DNA of 64,000 bases from Wurfbainia villosa (Eukaryota > Streptophyta > Magnoliopsida > Zingiberales > Zingiberaceae). The DNA is taken from positions 33,010,113 through 33,074,112 of the forward strand of contig CM045987.1 in NCBI GenBank assembly GCA_025175895.1, read 5' to 3'. A program made the position numbers and the translations under genes. Every line of letters starts with the position of its first letter. Position 1 is the first letter of the stretch. The notes under the pieces are model-generated. The model saw only the letters and a list, made by a program, of their open reading frames with translations. It was not told the DNA's origin and ran no database searches. This document shows, piece by piece, positions 34,729-46,242 of this stretch.

Positions 34729-37681
34729 GAAGCATGAGCAGGGGACGGTGCTGTTAGTTGATTCCTCGAAGAAAGGTTCTAAGAGGAAGTCAAAGGAACA
34801 GCAGAAGGGAAAGAAGAGAAGGGCTAAGAAGGTAGAACTAGAACAAAAGGAAACTTGCCATCATTATGGCAAGGAGAGCCATTTGCGAAGAAAGTGCAAG
34901 ATTTATCTTGAGTCCGTGAAGAAGAATAAGGCATCGGATGCCCCATCTTCTTCAGATATCTTCGTTATTGATTGTCATTCTATTTCCTCAAACACTTGGG
35001 TATTGGATACTGGGTGTGGCTGACATATATGTAATGACATACATGGGCTAAGGAATAGAAGAAGACTCGTCAAGGGAGAGTCAAATTTGCGTGTTGGGAA
35101 TGGAGCAAAGGTTGCTGCAGTCGCCATTGGAACGCATTTGTTGAAACTCCCTACAGGACTTGTCTTAGAACTGGACAATTGCTTTTATGTTCCTTCGTTG
35201 ATAAAGAACATCATTTCTATTTCTTGTTTAAATAGAAATGGGTACCATTTGACTTTTAGTAACAATTGTTGTTACATAACTTTGAATGGAGTTCTTTATG
35301 GGACTGGAACTTTAAGCAATGGTGTTTATACGTTGGACGTATCCAGTGACATTTTCAATATCGAAGCGAGCAACAAGCGTGCTCGAAAGGATAATCAATT
35401 AGACTCCTATACGTGGCATTGTCGTCTTGGCCATGTAAGCAAGAAACGCATGTCCGAATTACACCGATGTGGAATTCTGGAATCGTTTGGATTGGATTCA
35501 TACAATACATGCGAATCATGCTTAAAAGGCAAGATGACTAAGTTACCTTTTACTGGAAAAGGTGAACGAGTGGGAGAGTTACTAGGTCTAATACATACTG
35601 ATGTATGTGGACTTATGTCAACTCAAGCTTTAGGAGGCTATAGCTACTTCATTACCTTCACCGATGATCACTCACGGTTTGGGTATGTGTTCTTGATGAA
35701 ACACAAGTCCGAAACCTTTGAAAGGTTCAAAGAATTCAGAAATGAAGTAGAGAAACAACATGACAAGAGTATTAAAATACTTCGATCGGATCGAGGTGGT
35801 GAATACTTAAGTCAAGAGTTTCTTGATTATCTAAGAGACAATGGTATATTGTCTCAATGGACTCCGCCATATACACCACAGCATAATGGTGTATCTGAGA
35901 GGCGTAACCGGACCTTGTTGGACATGGTCAGGTCAATGATGAATCATGCGACTCTTCCCAAGTCCTTTTGGGGTTATGCACTTCAGACAGCTGTTTACTT
36001 GTTAAACAGAATGCCTACCAAGGTAGTCTCAACTACTCCATATGAGATATGGAATAGTAAGAAACCTCATGTATCTTACTTGAAGATATGGGGTTGTCCT
36101 GCTTATGTGAAGCGGACAGTATCAGACAAATTGGATGCTAAGTCTGATAAATGTCTATTTATTGGATACCCTAAGGAAACTAGGGATTACCAATACTATC
36201 ATCCTGTGGAACAAAAGGTGTTTGTTTCAAGGCATGCTGTGTTTCTAGAGAAAGAGTTTCTCTTGCAAGAAAACAGTGGGAGTGTCGTCGAGCTTGAGGA
36301 GGCTCGAGAGACTCAAATAGACATTGATGAGATACCTGGTGAAGCACAACAGCCGACAACTCATAGTGATGAGCAATCGGCTGGACCTATTATAACACCA
36401 CATCTTCGTAGATCTGGTAGAACACGCAATATTCCTGAGAGATATGGATTTCTCGTAAGTGAATCGAACGACGTGTTACTCATTGATGATGAGGAGCCTA
36501 CCAGTTATGAAAAAGTGCTGACAAGTTCAGAAAGGGATAAGTGGCTTGGTGCCATGAAGTCGGAAATGGATTCCATGTATGAAAACCAAGTTTGGAACTT
36601 GGTTGACCCACCTGAAGGGATAAAGCCTATAGGGTGCAAGTGGGTTTTCAAGAAGAAAACCGACATGGATGGTAATGTGATTACCTATAAGGCTAGATTG
36701 ATGGCGAAAGGATATCGTCAAAAAAAAAAACAAGGTGTTGATTATGACAAAACCTATTCGCCTGTAGCTATGCTTAAATCCATTCGGATGCTCCTGGCCA
36801 TAGCGGCTCATTATGATTATGAGATATGGCAGATGGATGTGAAAACAGCTTTCCTTAATGGAAACCTACTCGAGGACGTGTATATGATACAGCCTGAGGG
36901 TTTCACATCGGTTGATAAAACCAAGGTATGCAAATTGCGACGATCCATTTATGGATTGAAGCAAGCATCCAGGAGCTGGAATATCCGTTTTGATGAGACA
37001 ATCAAAAGGTTTGATTTCTCACAAAATCCAGACGAACCTTGTGTGTACAAGAAGGTTAGTGGGAGTGCAGTCGTATTCCTAGTATTGTATGTCGATGACA
37101 TACTACTTATAGGAAACGATGTTTCAATCTTACAGTCAGTGAAGGTTTGGTTATCCAAGACATTCTCCATGAAAGACCTGGGAGAAGCAACCTACATCCT
37201 CGGGATTAAGATCTATAGAGATAGATCGAAACAGTTGCTTGGTCTTTCGCAGTCTACATATATAGACCGAGTGCTAAAGAGGTTTAGCATGTCGGAATCC
37301 AAGAAAGGTTTCCTACCCATCAGGCATGGGGTACACCTTTCGAAGTCTATGTGTCCGCGCACAGAAGACGAGAGGATTTGCATGAGTAAGATTCCCTATG
37401 CATCCGCAATAGGATCTATCATGTATGCTATGTTATGTACGAGGCCCGATGTATCGTATGCTCTGAGTGTCACGAGCAGATACCAGTCTGATCCAGGAAT
37501 GGATCATTGGGTGACTGTTAAGACGATCCTTAAGTACTTAAGAAGAACTAAGAATACGTTCCTAATATATGGAGAAGGGTACATGGTGATACGTGGGTAT
37601 ACGGATGCCAACTCCAGACAGACAAGGATGATTCCATGTCTTTGTCTGGGTATGTATTCACCTGGAATGGAGACGCAATAA
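34715..37681 (+). pseudogene. pol polyprotein: gag tail, protease, integrase, RT, partial RNase H
   Basis: One reading frame with a nonsense codon at 35021-35023, directly after the protease active site DTG. The part after it (35087-37681) is 864 codons. Before it lies a zinc knuckle whose second Cys is Tyr (CHHYGKESHLRRKC). After it come, with positions counted in the 864-codon part: the GAG-pre-integrase HCRLGH...CESC (about 110-145), the integrase DDE residues in HTDVCG (about 170), SDRGGEY (about 233) and SERRNR (about 268), the RT domain from WVFKKK (about 526) to the catalytic YVDD (about 668), and the start of RNase H (GYTDA). A KKK insertion from an A10 run at 36721-36730 lies in RT. 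RNase H is frameshifted near 37600. Confidence 0.9.
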
Positions 37682-38000
37682 GTTGAAAAGGTTCCAAGCT
37701 TGACACTATAGCGGATTCTGCCACTAAGGCAGAATACATTGCAGCTTTGGAAGCAGCAAAGGAAGCGGTTTGGATCAAGAAGTTCATCTCTAAACTTGAT
37801 GTGGTCTCATCAATGATCCAAACATGTGATTCGCCGCTATCATCTTATCAGAGAGATCATCAGTAGGAACGAAATACAAATCGAGAAAATTCCCACTGAA
37901 AGGAACTTAGCGGATCCTTTGACTAAAGCATTACCTCAAAGTAAGTTTGAGGGTCATGTTAGTGCTTATGGTATAGGATACCGTAGCGATTGGCATTAGG
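37682..38000 (+). pseudogene. RNase H remnant of Angela/Tork-like element
   Basis: Out of frame with the rest of pol but still recognisable: DSATKAEYIAALEAAKEAVWIKKFI, then a deletion removing the central RNase H part, then NLADPLTKALPQSKFEGHV before the polypurine tract. Confidence 0.75.
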
Positions 38001-38013
38001 CCAAGTGGGAGTC

Positions 38014-40256
38014 TGTTAGTAATATATGAGAGATGTCCTAAGACAATCGCCTTATGTATGAACCATTTATATGATAAATAAAGATTCACTATTTGAGTAT
38101 ACATGTTTAATGTATTTGATTGGATCTTAAACTCATTTACTGAATGTCCACGATACGATTCACAGCATGAGAGAATTTGTGATTGGATCACAACTAGTGA
38201 GTATCTCTACATGTGTAATTATGATGTATCAGAATTATCCCTAGTCGATGAATTGATGGATTTTGGACACCATCAATTCTGTCGAGACTAGCACGAGGTA
38301 TACTCCTTGGTGTATCCAAGCAGCTGATTCTCACTGGCTGGAGACATAGTGATGTCCGGAGTTGATCGTGGATGCTAGTTATGGTAACTAGTTCATTGGA
38401 GTGACCAGCCGTAAGACTTCATATGGTTCTCTGCATATATAGATATGTCAATGAAGTTCTTACCGTGGCTTAAGTGCGATGTTCCTTTGACTTGCGGTAT
38501 TCAAGTCATCTTGATCATGGAGACTTATGCTTTGACATCTTAAGCAAACATCTCTAAGGAGATGTGGACCCGGGATGATTGGGTATAAGTCGAAATGATC
38601 GAAGGTGTTTGAATAGCCTATAAAGGATTCACCACTCCTTGCGAGGAGATGTATACCCATGACCTCTCGTCGGATTGTTACTAAAGTCTTTGGCCAAAGC
38701 ATTACATGTTTAGAGTAAGGTACTCTTCGATACATGTGGAGTAACTAGAATCCGTAGGACGAGGAAATGATACTTGGGCTAGGTGTGACGTGAGTCCCTA
38801 GTGGGATCGACACAATAGACCATGTCCTGAACCAAGTGGGTATAAGATGAGTGAAGGGAATGGGGCACGATTAATTCGAGCTACTGAAGGGTTTCAGAAA
38901 TAGTTCTGGATCAACCGTTGATCTTTTCGGTTAATTGGGGATCATGATGTACTACTAGGTGCCACTCATGATCGTTCTATAATTAATGGTTAATTATAGA
39001 CGGCCAACATAAACCGAGAACCTATTTGGTCACACGCACAACGAGTATAATCCAAAGGATTTAAAACGAGCTTGAGAATGAGATTCTCAGACCGAGAGAA
39101 ACTATGTTTGGTTGGACCAAACATAAAGCGAGCATGAAATTGTTTCAGTCGCAATGGAAGCGTGGATGGGCCGTGTCTTATGAAGACATAATGGATGGAC
39201 CAAAATGGTTTGGTTCTAATCCAATGGATGAGAATAAACCAAAGGGTTTGGTTTATATTAAACGAATGAACCAAAGGTTGGTTCGGTTCGTTTTAACTTA
39301 AAATAAACCATCATGGTTTGGTTTATTTTAACTTATCTTAATGGAGCGGGTTAACGGGCTTTATGGATATGATCCATTAACCATTAAGAGAATTAGTTCT
39401 CTATAAAATAGGGCTTAAACCCTAATCCTAAAACCCTAATTGGAGTTGCCGCCCAACCTAGTTGTGCCGCCCCCTCCCTCTCCTCCACTAGTCGGCGCCA
39501 ACCCTAGGTGTGCCGCCGCCCAGCCTTTGTGCCGCCGTCCAGCCTTTGTGCCGCCGTCCAAGTCATTGCCGGCGACCAAGCTTCAGCCGGTGAACAATCC
39601 GGCGACCCTCCGGTGATCTCCTATAGGTTTGGCATCAAGGTGAGCCTTTTCTTTCCTTGGTTGGCAGGCGCCTATATCCTCCACCAAGCTGTCCAGTTTT
39701 CTGGACAGCTTCTTCTCCTCTCGTCGGAGCGTCGTTTGGACGACGGTTAGTGCTCCGACAGCGGCTAACTTACCGGGGATTTGATCTCCAGTAATCCTCT
39801 GAGGTGGGGGACGAAGGATTCGTCAAACGGTTGACGAATACCTCTCCGGAGAAGCGAGTTTTGAGAACTCGTTTTAGGATCCGAATTTGGATTCGGATAG
39901 TGATCATCTCTCGATCACGTCGTCTTCAACACGAGGCTAGTAACCCGTATGAAGACGAAGCTCGTGGCTTAGCGAAGTCATCCCGAGGAGCTCGGCGTGG
40001 ATACGGATAGAGACGATTCTTACGAGGATCATTCCGGTTGATGCCGTTCCCGCTACACGTCATACGGAAGGTATAACGTAAATAATTTTCTTTTATTGCA
40101 AATTTTAATTTACGATTATGTCTACACTTGTTGTAATATGCATGCGTGTGTTGTGTGTGTTGTAATAAATATAGATTTATTATTTTAATTGCTTCCGCTG
40201 TGCTCATGTTTACGAAACATGATCGAACACACACACGCCGTGATCAAAACCCAACC
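38014..40256 (+). repeat. 3' LTR of Angela/Tork-like element
   Basis: Runs from TGTTAGTAATAT to ACCCAACC (final A of the TG...CA rule changed). Near-identical to the 5' LTR except for scattered changes and an extra GCCGCCGTCCAGCCTTTGT-type repeat near 39512-39560. Confidence 0.9.
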
Positions 40257-40261
40257 GAAGT

Positions 40262-41261
40262 GTGTGCGAGTAATTTTACTAGGCGATTTGCGAGCGATTT
40301 TGTAGCTGAGCGGTTTACGCGAAGCCACTGATGAAAAACATAATTTTTCAATTATCAGAAATAGACTTTGAAAAATCATAAGTAATTATACATAGCTTGA
40401 TAAATCACGAAATTTCATATGTATAATACTTATAACACATACAATTGGTGAAAAATATTGGAAAAATATTTTACCCATTAAAATGGGATATTGATACAAA
40501 ATTCAAAAACCATTAAAACTTCAATGTTTTTGATCTACTTTGTATCAACTTCTTCAATGGTGATTGCTATCAAAAGATAGACTACACCAAGGTTTTCTAA
40601 AGTGATTTTAAAATGTTTTTGAAAACCTATTTTGAACCATGGACTCTTGGCTAGATGTACATGACTTGTACATTAGCTTTCCTCATGATTCATATTGATA
40701 TTTGAGATATATTTAAGTTCATCTAGATGCACTATCTATGCACCTTGAACTTAACTTATTTTTCTAACATCTCACATGTATCTAAGATGAATTAAGCACA
40801 CACAAGTCAAAGTAATTGTGAGATGTGGGATTAGGGTTATTATAGCCTCATGTATTTTCTAGGCATCTCTATTTGACTCCCTTATAGATGAGACTTCAAA
40901 TCATGCTATAATCCTTAACTCAATTTTAATTAATACATGGATGATCATGGCATAAAATGATAGCAATAATTAAGCATGACCAATGATCATGATGTCATGA
41001 CATATGATATAAGCTCTAAATATGACATAGAAAATAATTCTAAATAATATCATGATATATCATATGATAAGATAGAATTTAATGTCATGACATGACAAAT
41101 TTGTATAAACACATTAGCACACACATAATCAGACAAAAACACATATTTTTTTTAAGCAAAATATTTCATTCAAAGATAACTTTAGTTTTTACAAGCAAAA
41201 ATAGAAGTATGAAAACGCTCAATCTCACTAAGAAACTAAAAACAGAATCCCTAAACATCCT
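40262..41261 (-). other. Spacer of outer family C element, downstream of the extra ORF
   Basis: AT-rich, no coding frame. Related to the spacer of the inner copy (about 45130-45960), with shared phrases such as 'atttttca.ttatcagaaata' and 'gtgattgctatcaa.agatagact'. Confidence 0.6.
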
Positions 41262-42562
41262 CTAGCTGTCATCTCTTGCAGATGGTGGAGGAGGAGGAGG
41301 TTGCTGGCTCAGCGTCCAGGTCCTCATCATCTCGTACATATCGATCTGGCGCTGCTCCATCCTACTATGGCGCTCCTCTATCCTACTGTGGCGCTCCTCT
41401 ATCTGACTAAGCTGCTGACTCATGGAGGGCTGGCCCAATATGATCTCCATCAGTCGCGAGTCAATAGACTGCTGGTAATCCCTGAATATAACCTCCAGCT
41501 GTGCAACACGATCTGAAAGACCTGCTGCTGGTGCATCTGCTGACATATGGTCATCCTCGTTAGCAGCATCGGGCCTCTCATACTGTCCTGCAGGCTCTCC
41601 AGGAACTAGAGGTGGCCCCCCACGCGCCATGGGCTGAGGCCGAGGTATCAGCTTCATCTGTCCATCTCTAGTCCACAGCCCAACCAAAGTGAAGTTACGC
41701 ACTAAGATACAGTCGTATACTTTGGAAAGCACCCTCAGCGATCCCCTGGATATGTTAATGCCTATGGACTCTAACCATGCAGTGATAATATGTCCAAAAG
41801 GTATATGAACTTTCCCTTGTACAGGGGATATGAAATGGACAATACAATGAAACATGTTCAATGCAATGTTCACATCTAACCTATGGTGCATAGCATACAT
41901 GAGGAAGAGATGAGGAGGCCAAATTTTGGCCAGGCACCGAGTCACAATAGGAAGGAAGCACCCAACAATGACTTTGTAAAGCATATTGTCAGGTGTAGAT
42001 AACTCACTGATGGGGAAAAGGTTCTGAGCTGGTGGCCGAGGATGGCGAAAAAGGGCCTCATGCATGGAATCTAATGAAATGTGATCAAAAGGAGTAGGAA
42101 GAGGTGCATCAAAGGCAGGATAAAAGATGAAGGTATCATTCGATGACCTACACTCCAGGAACTCCTGCAAGATCGCAGGAGTGAACTCCAAGTCGCATTT
42201 TGCAATGCGACTGGTGTAGGTAGGACCATCGTCTACCTTCCTCAAGTTTTGGTAGAATTCCTTGAGGAGATCATTATTAATGGCATGAGTACATAGAGCG
42301 ATCTTCATGAGCTGATAATGCAGTAGGATCTCAATGATATCGCTACAGTAGTGTCTAAAAAATTGGTTATCGATGTACCTAACCGCCATCGGTTGGTACA
42401 AACGTGATCCACCCTCATTTTGGTCATTCCTACGCTGTCTTCTACATGATTATATGATGAATGCAATGCAATGTAATGACACAAATACAATGATTAGATC
42501 AATAATGTGGTGTAAGAAAAAAAATAGGGTTTAAAGGGTATAGAGATATACTTTGGTGCCAT
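41262..42562 (-). CDS. Extra retrotransposon ORF, 'putative plant transposon protein' type, two exons
   Basis: Exon 1 coding part 42552-42562 (ATGGCACCAAA), intron 42442-42551 (GT...AG, 110 nt, T-rich), exon 2 41262-42441. The spliced frame is 396 codons without a stop and begins MAPKRQRR. Residues about 20-260 resemble the 'putative plant transposon protein' domain (PF20167 style): FYQNLR, FTPAILQEFL, then a hydrophobic LFLMYAMHHRLDVNIALNMF and IPFGHIITAWLE. A charged, Pro-rich linker follows, then a predicted coiled coil (about 345-382) with a tandem IEERHSR repeat and a final six-proline run. I know of no defined biochemical role for this family. The gene is in the sense orientation, after gag, in the place where SIRE-type elements carry extra ORFs. 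It is the only long unbroken frame in the nest, unlike the frameshifted gags. Splice sites are inferred, not observed. Confidence 0.7.
42442..42551 (-). other. Predicted intron in the extra ORF
   Basis: Minus strand: donor GTATATC, acceptor CATGTAG, 110 nt, T-rich and far poorer in G+C than the exons. Removing it joins an ATG-led first exon to the long frame in phase 2. Confidence 0.6.
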
Positions 42563-42817
42563 TACTCGGTTGATGGTTGTGAGGGCCTAACTGGGCAGTC
42601 GGTTTGCCGGAGAGAGCGCCGGAAGGAGGATCTCACCGGAACCCTAAGGAAAATCGTCGGAGAAGAAACCTAAGGCTGTGAGACCCCATTTGAGCGACCA
42701 AAACACAAATGAGAATGATAGCTTTCAAACCTAAGGCTTTTGGTCACCGGGTGGATGCAGGATGGTTGGTCGGAGAAGGTTGGAGACGATCGGAGAAGAA
42801 AGTCGTGTGAAGAGGGC
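42563..42817 (-). other. Predicted 5' leader of the extra ORF
   Basis: About 255 nt of CT-rich sequence (minus strand) between the ATG and the point where the inner element inserted. Across that insertion it joins to 49590-49612, just below the TATA-like box at 49613-49622. Confidence 0.5.
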
Positions 42818-42822
42818 ATGAA

Positions 42823-44344
42823 TGTTGGGATCTTTGTAATGGCTAGAGGGGGGTGAATAGCGCGTGTTCATTCGTTGATGGAATTTGATCGTGATCGTCT
42901 CTACAATTTCGTTAGTACGCAGCGGAAATAGAAATAATACAATAACGAAATAAACAATCACACACGAACACAATTATTTAATGTGGTTCGGAACCGCACG
43001 GTTCCTACTCCACGGATCGGGTTCGTACGAACCCTAGCGATGCCAATCACACACCACTATAAAACACTCCTTCTCGGAACAATCCGGAGGCGGAGAAACC
43101 TCGTACAAGATGATTACAACAATAATCAAAAGCTACAAGCAAATACAATGAAATACAAAGCAAGACTAGTAAAGAAAAACACTTTACAAATGCTCTTGAA
43201 TGCTTGATCGCTAGGTTGATCGAGTAGCACTTGGAGACCCTGAATTGCAGCAGCAACTCGCCCCAAATCGACCCAAAGAACCATGCCAAATTCCTCCATC
43301 ACGAGCTCCTTATAAAGCTTCAACCTGTGCTGGAAAAAGTTGATCAGTCGACTGCTCGGGACCATAAGTCGACTGATGTCACTGTTGTCGTGAGACAACG
43401 GCTAGATCCATGCTGGATAAGTCCAACGGATCTACCATCAGTCGATTGATCAAACCCATCAGTCGACTGATGGTGTCCTCACTCGACTGCTGGTCCCAGC
43501 GATCGAGTGAGACTACACTCTGTGGCCGAATTCTCGAGCACCACCGATCGATCATGCAATCACCGATCGCTGAAGCCATCACGACCGCCATCCTCCGGCA
43601 ATGATCGCTAGGCCACTTCCCGCAGTCAAACCCTAGTTGACTTGGTCCAGTCGACTGCCACATGACACCAGTCGATTGGCACACCTCAAACATGAGGTTT
43701 TAGCCCAAGTATGGTGCCCCCATACTTGCTAGACCACCCTTAGCCTAGACTTAAGCCTTCTAGCCACCTCCATTAGCCTCACTCCTCTCGGATCCCTCCA
43801 AGTCATCCATGACTTGTTCATCCATCGCGCTAGCCTTCAGGTGCTTCCATCGGCTATGTCATGCTAACGGTGTCTACACCGCTAAGGCACATTGGACTTA
43901 CGCCGCCAAGACTCCGCTTGGACTTTACGCCGCCAACCATTAGACTTATGCTGCCAAGACTCCCGCTTGGACTTTACGCAGCCAATATCAAACCCCTTGG
44001 ACTTCTCATGCCAAGACTCAAGCTTGGACTTTCCCTTGCCAACCCATGTTGGACTTCTCAAATGCCAAGACCATGCTTGGACTTTTCCTTGCCAACCCAT
44101 GTTGGACTTTTACATTGCCAATACCCATGCTTGGACTTTTCATGTGCCAAGTGTCCCACTTGGACTTTTTATGCCAAGTACTCAAGACTTGGACTTTACC
44201 AAATGCCAAGTGTTCCACTTGGACTTTCCATGCCAAGTACCGATGACTTGGACTTTACCTTGACAATTACATTGTCATATTTTTTTGTTGAACATCAAAA
44301 TATCACTCGAGTCAAACTCGAGTCCTGGGCCGATTGCACCAACA
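42823..44344 (-). repeat. 3' LTR of inner family C element (1522 bp)
   Basis: On the plus strand it begins TGTTGGGATCTTTG and ends CACCAACA. CAGTCGACTG palindromes start at 43345, 30 bp upstream (minus strand) of the TATA box at about 43309-43316. A block of 'gccaag..cttggacttt' repeats spans 43898-44262. Confidence 0.9.
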
Positions 44345-46242
44345 ATCTCCCCCTTTTTTATGTTTGACAAAAACCAAACAAATCATTGAGTTAGAACACT
44401 AACTCAAATCCCTTACCAATTATCCCAAATTGGTAATCTTAAACATTCACCAAATGTTCTCCCCCAAACATTCTCCCCCTTTTTGACTAACATCAAAAAG
44501 GTTCTCTCTCCAAGGAGGTCAAAGTCTCATGTCCCAATGAGATCTTACAATCTCCCCCTTGGTCCAAAAATACCTAGGATGCCTACCATCTTCCTAGTGA
44601 TAAGTCTCATATCACTCAAGAGAGGCAATCCTATTCACTCTCCCAAATTCCAAATTGGGTATCAAAAACCCATCAATTTTCCCAATTGATGATACTCTTC
44701 CAATAACTTCTCCTCTTCAAGGAGAAAAAAAAAATACATCCATCATCCCAAGATGGATACCTCCCTCTAAAGGCTTGATCCCCCTTGACCATTGCACCAA
44801 CAATGTCCTTGGGAATTCCCTAAGCCAATAGGAATTCTAAGCCATCAAAATTAAGGTTAGAAATTCAACATTGAACTTTCCAACACCTTAAAATTGATAC
44901 AAACCCTAAACACCTCTCCTAATCCATATTCAATGGATTTTCACCCTTCATCATGCTTTCCAAAGCATATCCTAGGGTTAGGAGTGGTTAGGGACCTTAA
45001 CCGCAGCTGAAATCGGGTTAAACAACCTTGGTTACCCTGAAATCAGGCTATCAGTCAAGTGATTCAGAAATCGATCGACCGCCCATCGATCGCCCGACAC
45101 CGTAAGGCGATCGGTGATCTTAAAATCTCGATTTTCAGTTATCAGAAATAAGTTTTGGAAAATCATAACTAATTATACGTATATCGAAAAATCACGAAAT
45201 TTGATACGTATAATACTTATGACCAATACAATGGGTGAAAAATGTTTGAAAAATATTTTACCCATAAAATAGCGAAATTGATACAAAATCCAAAAGTGAC
45301 TAAAAACTTTAAAGTTTAAGCTCACTTTGTATCAATCTCATCAATGGTGATTGCTATCAAGAGATAGACTTCACCAAGGTTTTTCAAAATGATTTTAAAA
45401 TGTTTTCAAAACCTTATTTTGGATCATATTCCTTGGGCTCTATGCACATGACTTGTACACAAGCTTTCCCAATGATCCATATGTTGAGTTAAAATGAGTT
45501 TGGGTTCAACTAGATGCAAAAACTATGCACCTTGAACTTAACTCATATCCTAGCATCTCACATGTATCTAGGGTGTATAAATACACATACATGTCAATTG
45601 GATGTGAGATGTGGATTTTGGTTCATTTAATCTAGGGTTTCATGCATTTCCTAGGCAACCCTACTTGATTCCCTTATAAATAGGACTTCAAGTCATGCCA
45701 TAGTCCTTATATCAATTTTAATCAATTAAATGCATGAAATGATCATGGCATAATAATAGCAATAATTAAGCATGGCCAATGATCATGATGTCATGGCATA
45801 ATATGAAATCTAAAAACACATGACATTCATCCTTAATCTCTAAGCATACTTATGACATATAAATGATAGAACATAAACATGATGTCATGTCATGGCATAT
45901 GGCAAACACATCATGGCAAGTAAAAAGTATAGGTATAAGTATACCTAAATTTTAATATTAATTGTCATTTGATATAATTAATTATATTTTGCCATATTAT
46001 CACTAATCTTCCTAGTGTGCCACAAACCCAAAATGGCAAACTAATCTCTAAAACTAAATTGTGCCAATTTAATCATTTTATCAAACTTCTCAAATAATAT
46101 TGGCACATCCTAAAATCTTTTAGGATTAAAGCTCAAATATATTTTCAAGGTAACCATAACCTTGAAAATATCCTAAAGTACCACTTTTACCATGGTTAAG
46201 TTAACTACTCATCCAATCAAGATTGGCACACCCTAAACCCAC
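44345..46242 (-). other. Polypurine tract and spacer of inner family C element
   Basis: ATCTCCCCCTTTTTT at 44345 is the complement of the polypurine tract. The remainder is AT-rich and non-coding. Confidence 0.7.

Larger units (their letters stand above)
30828..40256 (+). mobile_element. Ty1/copia element, Angela/Tork-like, with degenerate gag-pol
   Basis: LTRs of about 2.2 kb (30828-33024 and 38014-40256). Primer site TGGTATCAGAGC at 33026-33037, polypurine-type tract CCAAGTGGGAGTC at 38001-38013, target duplication GAAGT at 30823-30827 and 40257-40261. The two LTRs differ at only a small fraction of positions plus a GCCGCCG-type length difference near 39512-39560. That suggests a recent insertion, yet gag and pol carry several disabling changes, so the copy was probably mobilised by another element or its ORF was already defective. 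It is the only element of the window with recognisable pol. Confidence 0.9.

Noticed and set aside
43861..44367. Long frames over family C LTR repeat blocks (also near 20600, 29655, 49049, 53309)
   Set aside because: They encode periodic LGLSLANPCWTF-type peptides because the underlying 25-32-bp DNA repeat is translated in several frames and on both strands.
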